DNA from: an uncultured Lachnospiraceae bacterium
Lineage (GTDB): Bacteria; Bacillota; Clostridia; Lachnospirales; Lachnospiraceae
NCBI GenBank assembly: GCA_910579495.1
Contig: CAJTVD010000074.1
Location: forward strand, 1-19,587
Direction of reading: 5' to 3'
DNA length: 19,587 nucleotides
Part shown: positions 14,328-19,587 of the stretch, piece after piece
Layout: every line of letters starts with the position of its first letter
Position numbering within the stretch: the stretch's first letter is position 1
Position numbers and translations under genes: made by a program
The notes under the pieces: model-generated
Told to the model about the DNA's origin: nothing
Databases searched by the model: none
The model's input: the letters and a program-made list of their open reading frames with translations, nothing else

Positions 14328-15113
14328 TTGGAGATACTGAGAAAAATAGACCTTTTCCAGAAAGAGATCCATGGGCTGCGTCCGATGGAAGGCGAAATAC
14401 TGGGGCAGATACAGGATTATTACCGGATCGGACTGACATGGACATCCAATGCGCTGGAGGGGAACTCCCTGACAGAGAGCGAGACGAAAGTGCTCCTGGA
14501 GGACGGCCTGACGGTGGGCGGGAAACCGCTCCGGGACGTGTTCGAGGCGGTGGGCCATGCCAGAGCCTATGATTTTATGTTCTCCGTGTTCCGGGACAGG
14601 CGTATTGACGGGCAGACCGTGTTGAAGATGCATGGGCTGTTCTACCAGAATATTGAGCCGGGGTATGCCGGGCGTTACCGGGATGTCCGGGTGCTGATCA
14701 CAGGGTCGCAGTATCCCGTGGCTGCCCCGGAGAAGATACAAAGGGAGATGGGCCGTCTGTTTGCCTGGGTACAGAAGGAGAGGGAGAGATACCATCCCGT
14801 GGAATTTGCCGCCCAGCTCCACAAGAGGTTTGTGTTTATCCATCCCTTCAAGGACGGGAACGGCAGGGTGGCAAGGCTGCTGATGAACCTGGCGCTGGTC
14901 CAGGACGGATACCTGCCTGTAGTCGTGCCGCCCATCCTGCGGGGGGATTATGTGTCCCTGCTGGAGCAGGCGCACAGGGATGACAGGGGTTTTATGGAAT
15001 TTATTGCGGAGAGGGAGTTTGAGTCCCAGAAAGAGATCCTGCGGCTGTTTGAGATCCCGTTTCCTAAGGAGGGGCAGGAGCAGAAGGGGATGGGACAGTC
15101 CCCCGCCTTATAG
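14328..15113 (+). CDS. Fic family AMPylation protein (class II), 261 aa
   Basis: Complete Fic enzyme. The autoinhibitory motif (S/T)xxxE(G/N) appears as S40-NALE44-G45 in an N-terminal helix, which defines class II Fic proteins. The flap is around YRDVRVLITGSQYPVAAP (117-134), and the active site is H172-PFKDGNGRVAR-183, matching HxFx(D/E)GNGRxxR with the catalytic histidine. Family knowledge: such proteins AMPylate or de-AMPylate protein targets. Start is TTG 14328, preceded by GAAAGGATGG; no in-frame ATG upstream fits. It is G+C-rich (39 of 60 bases at 14461-14520) compared with its neighbours, suggesting a separate acquisition. No antitoxin gene adjoins it, as expected for a self-inhibited Fic. 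Confidence 0.85.
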   Translation: MEILRKIDLFQKEIHGLRPMEGEILGQIQDYYRIGLTWTSNALEGNSLTESETKVLLEDGLTVGGKPLRDVFEAVGHARAYDFMFSVFRDRRIDGQTVLKMHGLFYQNIEPGYAGRYRDVRVLITGSQYPVAAPEKIQREMGRLFAWVQKERERYHPVEFAAQLHKRFVFIHPFKDGNGRVARLLMNLALVQDGYLPVVVPPILRGDYVSLLEQAHRDDRGFMEFIAEREFESQKEILRLFEIPFPKEGQEQKGMGQSPAL

Positions 15114-15152
15114 TAGAAGCATAAACAGAAGAAAGAATGATGATACGGCAGA

Positions 15153-15185
15153 GCGCCGGATGCAGGGATGTGTCCGGTGTTTTTT
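15153..15185 (+). terminator. Terminator after the Fic gene
   Basis: GCGCCGGA (15153-15160) and TCCGGTGT (15173-15180, two G-T pairs) with a T-run at 15180-15185, 39 bases after the Fic stop codon. Confidence 0.7.
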
Positions 15186-15253
15186 ATGCCTGAAAACCAG
15201 GTGGGGAGGGCGGATGGCAGGCTTTCCCGCCTGACCGGATTGGAGGTGCCTAT

Positions 15254-15511
15254 TTGAAAAGAGCAGAAAATGTCCCAGTCGGGACACCGGAGGAGGCGCG
15301 TATCCAGGAGTTCCGGGACCAGTTCGGCAGCAATGTCCTGGTGGACTTTAACCAGAGGGCGGAGGACAAGGCCAACGGCTCCATCCTGATCCTTGGCAAC
15401 TCCGGCCAGGGCAAGTCCTATCTGTTGAAGCTGATCCTGTGCAACCTGCGGGAGTCTGGCATGAACGTCATCTGCCTGGATCCGGAGAGGGAGTATTTTC
15501 GATGGCAATAA
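15254..15511 (+). pseudogene. VirB4/TraE-type conjugation ATPase, internal fragment
   Basis: The piece contains NVLVDFNQRAEDKANGSILI, the Walker A motif GNSGQGKS (residues 48-55) and ICLDPEREY (74-82), the arrangement seen in VirB4/TraE ATPases of ICE type IV secretion systems. Intact proteins are far longer on both sides: the N-terminal ~200 residues and everything after the DPEREY segment are missing. A TTG start with GGAGG (15242-15246) could allow a peptide to be made, but ATP-hydrolysis parts (Walker B) are absent. The right edge is a junction with an inverted XRE-regulator fragment at about 15494-15503. It indicates that a conjugative element once occupied this site. Confidence 0.7.
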
Positions 15512-15620
15512 GATAGCAACAGCTTATTCCTGCCATTTCAACCAGTGCCTCCTGTGTTAAACCACAATCTATACGCGCATTTTTTATTGCAAGACCAAAA
15601 TGTTCATGTTTACCTTCCAC
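15468..15620 (-). pseudogene. XRE-family HTH regulator, N-terminal fragment
   Basis: On the minus strand, FGLAIKNARIDCGLTQEAL and AGISCCYLIAIEN form the helix-turn-helix of XRE/Cro-type regulators (pattern AR...GLTQE.LAE.AGIS..Y...IEN). A GTG at 15620-15618 is the likeliest start (EGKHEHFG). Homology ends after IEN at about 15495, where the sequence changes to the VirB4 fragment on the other strand; the frame runs on briefly to a stop at 15468. The rest of the regulator is missing. The upstream region carries nested inverted repeats that could be its former operator. Confidence 0.65.
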
Positions 15621-15700
15621 TATATGTTCACATCCCAGTAAGATTGTACTAATGAAATAAAAAAGCGGAATGAACATATATTTCAGTTTAGACATGAACA
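15601..15700. repeat. Two nested inverted repeats beside the XRE fragment
   Basis: TGTTCATGT (15601-15609) is the reverse complement of ACATGAACA (15692-15700). Inside it TATATGTTCA (15621-15630) is the reverse complement of TGAACATATA (15671-15680). The shared half-site TGTTCA/TGAACA appears four times in 100 bases around the regulator start, suggesting an operator array. Confidence 0.5.
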
Positions 15701-15711
15701 AATAAAACATG

Positions 15712-16611
15712 TTATGGTAAAAGAGTGTTTATATTCCCCTGCATCATTATTAAAAATTTTTCGGCTGCTTTGGAAAAGACCTGGTATTTTTTCCAGATCA
15801 TATACATTTCGATTTCGATTGTGGGTGCCAGAGGACGGAAACAAAGCCTGCTGTCACCGGAAGTATTGATAATCCTGTCAAAGCAGATGGCATATCCAAG
15901 CCCTTCTTCCACAAGCAGGGAAGCGTTGAACAACAGATTATAAGTCATAATAATATCCAGTTCCGAGAGGCTGCGTTTCATCCACCGGGAGATTCTCCCG
16001 CCCTCTGTTTCCTGCTGTGATATCAGCAATGGCTGATTCCACAGGTCTTCCGGGGAGACCGATTCTTTTTCTGCCAGGGGGGAGTCTTTCCGCATCAGGA
16101 CACCCCAGATATCCTTTGACGGGAGTTTCAATGCCTCATATTTGTCCGTATCCGGCGTTCCAAATATGATTCCAAAATCAATCAATCCTTTATCCAGCTG
16201 TTCTTTGACAAAGACAGCATTGCCGCTGGAAATATGGTAATGGATTCCCGGGTAAAGTTTTTTTAAGTTTCCGGCGGCTTTTGCCAACAGGCGCATTCCA
16301 TCGGTTTCTCCGGCACCGATGTAGATATCTCCGATTACCACATTATCGGAGCAGGTAATCTCATGCTCTGTTTTCTTTACCAGATCCAGAATTTCCTCCG
16401 CTCTTTTCCTGAGAATCATTCCTTCTTCCGTCAGCGTAACCTTACGGGAACCCTTTGTGCCGCGGATCAGCAGCTGTTTCCCCAGTTCTTCTTCCATGTT
16501 TTTGATCTGTGTGGAAAGAGTAGGCTGTGAGAGATGAAGGGACTCGGCGGCCCGTATAATGCTCTGTTCTCTTGCAATGGCAAGAAAGTATTGAAGTACC
16601 CGTATTTCCAT
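15712..16611 (-). CDS. LysR family transcriptional regulator, 299 aa
   Basis: N-terminal winged HTH (about residues 1-60): MEIRVLQYFLAIAREQS followed by AAESLHLSQPTLSTQIKNME, the classic LysR recognition region. Residues ~90-295 form the effector-binding domain (periplasmic-protein-like fold) starting GDIYIGAGET. Length is typical. A ribosome site (GGAGAG on the minus strand, about 16617-16622) supports ATG 16611; a longer start adds 18 polar residues. It is divergent from the 79-aa gene and the flavin reductase remnants, the usual LysR arrangement, and may regulate them in response to a small ligand. It is intact in a region where most genes are broken. Confidence 0.92.
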   Translation of the reverse strand: MEIRVLQYFLAIAREQSIIRAAESLHLSQPTLSTQIKNMEEELGKQLLIRGTKGSRKVTLTEEGMILRKRAEEILDLVKKTEHEITCSDNVVIGDIYIGAGETDGMRLLAKAAGNLKKLYPGIHYHISSGNAVFVKEQLDKGLIDFGIIFGTPDTDKYEALKLPSKDIWGVLMRKDSPLAEKESVSPEDLWNQPLLISQQETEGGRISRWMKRSLSELDIIMTYNLLFNASLLVEEGLGYAICFDRIINTSGDSRLCFRPLAPTIEIEMYMIWKKYQVFSKAAEKFLIMMQGNINTLLP

Positions 16612-16730
16612 ATTATGCTCTCCTTCTTGTCTGTTTTTGGTGTCTGTTATGTTTGAAGATGCCATATACTTTTCAAGGCTTATGTATAATTCCGTAAAAA
16701 AATCCTAACACAAATATCAATAGGTTTCAA

Positions 16731-16777
16731 CTATGAAAATAGATTATATATAAATATTTGCTATTTTCTATATATGG
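16731..16777. promoter_or_regulatory. Candidate LysR operator and promoter region
   Basis: In the divergent gap, CTATgaaaATAG (16731-16742) is followed by an AAAATAG/CTATTTT repeat (16736-16742, 16761-16767), and the area is extremely AT-rich. ATAG/CTAT half-sites of this kind suit a LysR-type T-N11-A site. The rest of the gap (16612-16978) holds no gene I can support. Confidence 0.35.
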
Positions 16778-16787
16778 ATTTATAGTG

Positions 16788-16827
16788 AAGTCAGTAACCC
16801 AACAAAAAGCTGTGTAGTTACTGACTT
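16788..16827. repeat. 11-bp stem hairpin (dispersed-repeat or attenuator-like)
   Basis: AAGTCAGTAAC (16788-16798) pairs perfectly with GTTACTGACTT (16817-16827) across an 18-base loop. Only TT GT follows, so termination would be weak. From memory the sequence resembles a dispersed noncoding repeat of gut Firmicutes that is often mis-annotated as small proteins; this is not verified. Confidence 0.5.
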
Positions 16828-16978
16828 TGTGGCAGCCGCCAATATAGGAAAGAGAAGCGTTGCATCTCTGTAGGCATGCGTGCCTGAGCCTTCACTCCGG
16901 TCTGCGCTAAACATGCGCCACTGGCACACAGCGCCATTGTCTGCAAAAGTTACCAAATACATCAGAAGAGGTGTAGGA

Positions 16979-17218
16979 ATGATAGCTATAGGGAGCAGGG
17001 AATCCATTGTAAAGAATCTGGAAGATGCCGGATGTGAGCCTGGAATGATTGAGGATTTTCTGGGATGGTTTGATAAAGGACAGCAGGAGAAGCAGCTGGA
17101 ACTTTTGGAACATCAGAGAAGATATTTGCTTGGCAGAGTACACACGGATGAAAAAAGGATTTCATGCCTGGATTATCTGATCTATCAGATTCAGGGAAAA
17201 CCGGCAGGAAAAAGATAA
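16979..17218 (+). CDS. Uncharacterised 79-aa protein beside a LysR/flavin reductase pair
   Basis: Reads MIAIGSRESIVKNLEDAGCE, then FLGWFDKGQQEKQLELLEHQ, RRYLLGRVHTDEKRISCLDY and LIYQIQGK. It is a charged, fully helical small protein with no signal peptide or membrane helix. I recognise it only as a type often seen next to NADPH-dependent FMN reductases in Clostridia. ATG 16979 follows GAAGAGGTGTAGG. The in-frame extension upstream to 16880 comes from a repeat-like region and is not chosen. It sits 30-45 bases before the reductase remnant on the same strand, so it probably shares its transcript. Its partner may be the LysR or the reductase. Confidence 0.65.
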   Translation: MIAIGSRESIVKNLEDAGCEPGMIEDFLGWFDKGQQEKQLELLEHQRRYLLGRVHTDEKRISCLDYLIYQIQGKPAGKR

Positions 17219-17261
17219 CTTTAAAAGGAAGAAGGGAGAGAAAACGAGTTAAGAAATATTA

Positions 17262-17776
17262 GTGGTTTCAACCAGCCTGAGAGCGGACAGCAATTCAGAT
17301 TTGCTGGCAGAGGCTTTTATGAACGGTGCCAGAGAAACGGGCCATAAAGTGGAAAAAGTGAGCCTGAAAGATAAAACCATTGGATTCTGCAAAGGCTGTC
17401 TGGCCTGCCAGAAAACAGGGAATTGTGTCATCCGGGATGATGCCGGTGAAATTGTGGAAAAGATGCTGCATGCGGATGTACTGGTCTTTGCCACGCCCGT
17501 TTACTATTATGAGATGAGCGGACAGATGAAGACGCTTCTTGATCGGGCAAATCCTTTATATACCGGCAGATTATGTGTATGTATCTTCTGGCGGCAGCGG
17601 CAGATGAGGACGAACATGCCATAGATGGAGCGAAGAAAGGACTGGAGGGATTTATAGCCTGCTTTGAGAGGGCATATCTTGCGGGATGTATCTTTGCAGG
17701 CGGCGTTGACGCTCCGGGAATGGCAAGGGGGCACAACGCTTTGGAAAAAGCCCATGAAATGGGGAGGCAGGTATGA
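17262..17776 (+). pseudogene. NADPH-dependent FMN reductase/flavodoxin-fold oxidoreductase, frameshifted
   Basis: The N-terminal part gives VSTSLRADSNSDLLAEAF (phosphate-binding loop of the flavodoxin fold), the cysteine cluster CKGCLACQKTGNC, and FATPVYYYEMSGQMKTLLDR. The C-terminal part, in another frame from about 17580, gives YLLAAAADEDEHAIDGAKKG and FAGGVDAPGMARGHNALEKA, the normal end of the same family. So one or more bases are missing at about 17560-17585. The 5' end is also damaged: in frame, a TAA (17250-17252) stands where the usual first residues should be, leaving only GTG 17262 with a distant Shine-Dalgarno. Family knowledge: these enzymes reduce quinones, iron or other acceptors using FMN. 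Inactive as read. Confidence 0.75.
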
Positions 17777-17862
17777 AGATTTTAGTGTTAAATGGAAGCC
17801 CCCGCCCAAACGGGAATACGGCGGCTATGGTAAATGCTTTTGCGGAAGGTGCAAAAGGGAAT
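17773..17862 (+). pseudogene. Second FMN reductase-like gene, N-terminal fragment
   Basis: Starts MKILVLNGSPRPNGNTAAMV and continues to FAEGAKGNGH, the FMN-phosphate loop of the flavodoxin-like NADPH reductase family. After GNGH (about 17862) homology stops: an FtsX fragment begins in another frame and the reading frame ends ~17 residues later. The start overlaps the stop of the preceding reductase as ATGA, so the two were a coupled pair. Most of the flavin domain is missing. Confidence 0.75.
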
Positions 17863-18334
17863 GGGCATGGGCAGTTCCATGATCGGGATGAAAGGGCTTC
17901 TGATATCGGAGAAGACTTATGAAAAAATAGGTTCCGTCATAGAATAAACGGGGATGGATGCTCTGGTCAGGGATGGATTCATGATCCATATCCAGGTGGA
18001 GGATGGCACTACGGTTTCGGAAGTAAACAGAATCCAGGTGGAAAACACGCCTCTTTCCATGTATACGGAATTTATCCACAGTGCGGATACGATGGCTGGC
18101 TTTATTGGGATTCTCCAGAATGCTTTTTCTGCAATATTAGCGGCTTTTGCATTGGTGCTGTTTGGAGTGGCTATGGCAGTGATGGGGCACAGTATTTCCG
18201 GGCTGGTGGAGCAGGAATGGAAAAATCTTGGTATTCTGAAAACCATGGGTTATACCGGAGGGCGGCTGACAATACAGTATGGGGCTGCTATGGGGGGCGG
18301 CGTTATTCTGGGAATGCATTTTTGTATGGCATAA
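17861..18334 (+). pseudogene. FtsX-like ABC transporter permease, internal fragment with in-frame stop
   Basis: From about 17861 the frame reads MGSSMIGMKGLLISEKTYEK, then a TAA at 17945-17947, then continues in the same frame as MDALVRDGFMIHIQVEDGTT and a helix-rich part FSAILAAFALVLFGVAMAVM with GHSISGLVEQEWKNLGILKT, typical of FtsX/MacB permeases (cytoplasmic loop after a TM helix). The start, the preceding helices and the C-terminal helices are missing; the 3' edge joins a GNAT-like fragment at about 18308-18330. Family knowledge: such permeases export peptides or lipoproteins together with an ATPase, which is not present here. A remnant. Confidence 0.7.
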
Positions 18335-18545
18335 TGCGATAGAATTCGCTAAAAAGAAAATGTCTATTACATTTTTTCTCGTGGACGCAGGTGGAGAAAT
18401 TGTTGCAATTTTTACATTGGTACATAAAGCAGTAGAGATTGGTAGTGCAGAGCTTTCTTCAACAATACGAAAAAGTTGAACCGATATGCATAGCTTGATG
18501 GCAATACGAATTCTTACACTGTATCGGCTGTTTTGATTGCTCAAA
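18310..18545 (+). pseudogene. GNAT-toxin-like acetyltransferase, fragment with frameshift and stop
   Basis: The piece gives HNAIEFAKKKMSITFFLVDA, VAIFTLVHKAVEIGSAELSS and TIRK, then stops. Adding one base in the A-run at 18470-18474 continues KKLNRYA, a TAG (18491-18493) and then LDGNTNSYTVSAVLIAQ, which is how TacT/AtaT-type GNAT toxins proceed. Both ends are missing: the left joins the FtsX piece and the right ends near 18545. Family knowledge: GNAT toxins acetylate charged tRNAs, normally with a DUF1778-type antitoxin; none is present here. Inactive remnant, family call moderately sure. Confidence 0.55.
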
Positions 18546-18638
18546 ATGAATGGTGTAAGGCGAGCCAAGAGGCTTTTTATAACAAAGTCCAGTATTCATA
18601 TAAGTGTAGGGGTTAGAAACAGAAAGGGATATTATATA

Positions 18639-19203
18639 ATGGGATCAACAATTGACCAATACATAGTTGCAAACTGTTTATATACAATAGATGAATTCAA
18701 TATCTTGTATAGGGGATGGGATAAGCCGGAATTAAAAATTGAAGCTGATGAAAAGTTTAATGAAATGGATATAACAGTAAGAATAGGCTATTCTTTTAAA
18801 CAAAATGCTCATTATACGGTAGGAGAAAGTGCCCGGATAAAAAAAAGCACAGAAAATAAACCATGATTTGTATATAGCACAAAGAGATTTTAAAATTGAA
18901 GTTAAATATTTGAAAAATTGGATTAGTTCAGCTAATACAAGAGCGGCAAGCAAAAACTGGTCAGTATTTCAACAAGATTTTGATTGGTTAATGGATGAGA
19001 TAGATAGTGATAAGGCTGGAAAGGTTGCATTTGTGATTGGATGGTTTAATTGTGTGGATTCATTTTCACAATTAATTCAATTAGGGACTGGGAATGGAGC
19101 ATACCCATTAGCAGATGAATGAAAGAGAAGATATTTTCCATTTTTAGAAGCAAATAAAGTACCAGTGTATACGAAAGATTTAAAGTATTTACTTAAAATA
19201 TAG
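18639..19203 (+). pseudogene. Unknown AT-rich gene (about 187 codons) broken by a frameshift and a stop
   Basis: Start ATG 18639 follows AAAGGG. The frame encodes MGSTIDQYIVANCLYTIDEF and on to YTVGESARIKK, ending at TGA 18864. Shifting by one base at the A-run at about 18839-18846 gives a smooth continuation, AQKINHDLYIAQRDFKIEVK, then SSANTRAASKNWSVFQQDFD and VAFVIGWFNCVDSFSQLIQL to GAYPLADE, a TGA (19120-19122), then KRRYFPFLEANKVPVYTKDL and KYLLKI, TAG. One frameshift and one stop thus explain one ~187-codon protein. I do not recognise the family; content suggests a cytosolic globular protein. The DNA is clearly AT-rich (about one third G+C at 18661-18720), unlike its neighbours, suggesting transfer. 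Confidence 0.55.
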
Positions 19204-19255
19204 CTTATCAGAGATACATATGTTAAAATAGGGATAACAGAAAGGAGCCTGTTTT

Positions 19256-19587
19256 ATGGAGATTGAGAATATACTGGCAAAAAATATTACAGCGGCAGGT
19301 GAAAAGGCCGCTTATGATGTAGCATGTAAACGGCTCCTGGCCAATAAGGTCATTCTGGCGTGGATCATGAAAAGCTGTATGGAAGAGTATAAGGCTCATA
19401 GTATCAATGAGATAGCGGAAAGATATATAGAGGGAATCCCTCAGATTGCAGAGGCAGCTGTCAATCCGGATAAAGATGGATATGAGGGCAGTGAACAGAT
19501 CCGGGGAGCGAAGAACGAGGACAGTACGATACAGGAAGGAACGATCACTTATGATATCCGTTTTTGGCAATCGTTCCGGGAACCGGG
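19256..19587 (+). pseudogene. PD-(D/E)XK nuclease family transposase-like protein, N-terminal part, frameshifted (partial)
   Basis: MEIENILAKNITAAGEKAAY, CKRLLANKVILAWIMKSCME and SINEIAERYIEGIPQIAEAA match the N-terminus of a large Lachnospiraceae family annotated as PD-(D/E)XK nuclease family transposases (related to Rpn proteins). The expected next segment is YDIRFLAIVPGTG, but the frame reads YDIRFWQSFREPG, as if one T were missing in the T-run at 19561-19565. The catalytic core lies beyond the window, so whether the frame is restored is unknown. Ribosome site AAAGGAG precedes ATG 19256. Family knowledge: Rpn-like nucleases promote RecA-independent recombination; this branch is often present in many copies. 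Confidence 0.65.

Noticed and set aside
16887..16897. Repeat of the tRNA-Pro 3' end (TCACTCCG) as an attR site
   Set aside because: Only eight bases match and flanking bases differ; chance is enough to explain it.
16780..17007. A 75-codon minus-strand frame between LysR and the 79-aa gene
   Set aside because: It crosses the 11-bp hairpin, has no ribosome site, and looks like spurious translation of a dispersed repeat.
19117..19125. TGA in the AT-rich gene as recoded selenocysteine
   Set aside because: The gene also has a frameshift, there is no evident SECIS-type hairpin directly after the TGA, and nearby genes are decayed, so a nonsense mutation is simpler.
1..19587. CRISPR array, rRNA genes or complete insertion sequence
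   Set aside because: No regularly spaced direct repeats, no rRNA-like segments, and no intact transposase with terminal inverted repeats were seen when reading the window.

Overview
The window reads as chromosomal DNA of a gut-type Clostridia, most likely Lachnospiraceae. The grounds are Gram-positive Shine-Dalgarno sites before nearly every gene, the infC-rpmI-rplT cluster with a leader attenuator and an AUU start, DUF1540, VbhA/Fic, GNAT-toxin-like and PD-(D/E)XK transposase-like relatives typical of that family, and a mosaic of G+C-rich and AT-rich accessory DNA. The species cannot be fixed from the sequence alone.

Positions 1-1650 are accessory or scarred. They hold the 3' end of a MATE efflux gene, an intact VbhA-type antitoxin, and a Fic gene cut off before its catalytic motif and fused to the last ~50 residues of a tyrosine recombinase. 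A gene-free, hairpin-rich stretch follows.

Positions 1669-13790 are an orderly core block, all on the + strand. In order: a SEC-C protein overlapping a C-GCAxxG-C-C protein, a small membrane protein, thrS, a GT39-like membrane glycosyltransferase, a DUF1540 protein, a lipoprotein, the infC-rpmI-rplT operon with its own promoter and leader terminator/antiterminator, pepD, an AI-2E family permease, a sugar phosphate isomerase/epimerase-like TIM barrel, and tRNA-Pro(AGG) with its own promoter and terminator. No reading frame in this block is broken.

Positions 13790-19587, directly behind the tRNA gene, are a graveyard of gene pieces. They include a DUF1016/Fic chimera, one complete Fic gene (class II inhibitory motif), a VirB4/TraE ATPase fragment abutting an inverted XRE-regulator fragment, an intact LysR gene divergent from a conserved-looking 79-aa protein, a frameshifted FMN reductase, a second reductase start that runs into an FtsX permease fragment, a GNAT-toxin-like fragment, an AT-rich unknown gene with a frameshift and a stop, and a PD-(D/E)XK transposase-like gene frameshifted at the right edge. 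The tRNA gene is a plausible integration hotspot and the region looks like the residue of repeated insertion and deletion.

I did not find an obvious intact new defence or mobile system. The best leads are the repeated loss of the catalytic half of Fic genes, the LysR/79-aa/flavin-reductase cluster, and the AT-rich unknown protein.
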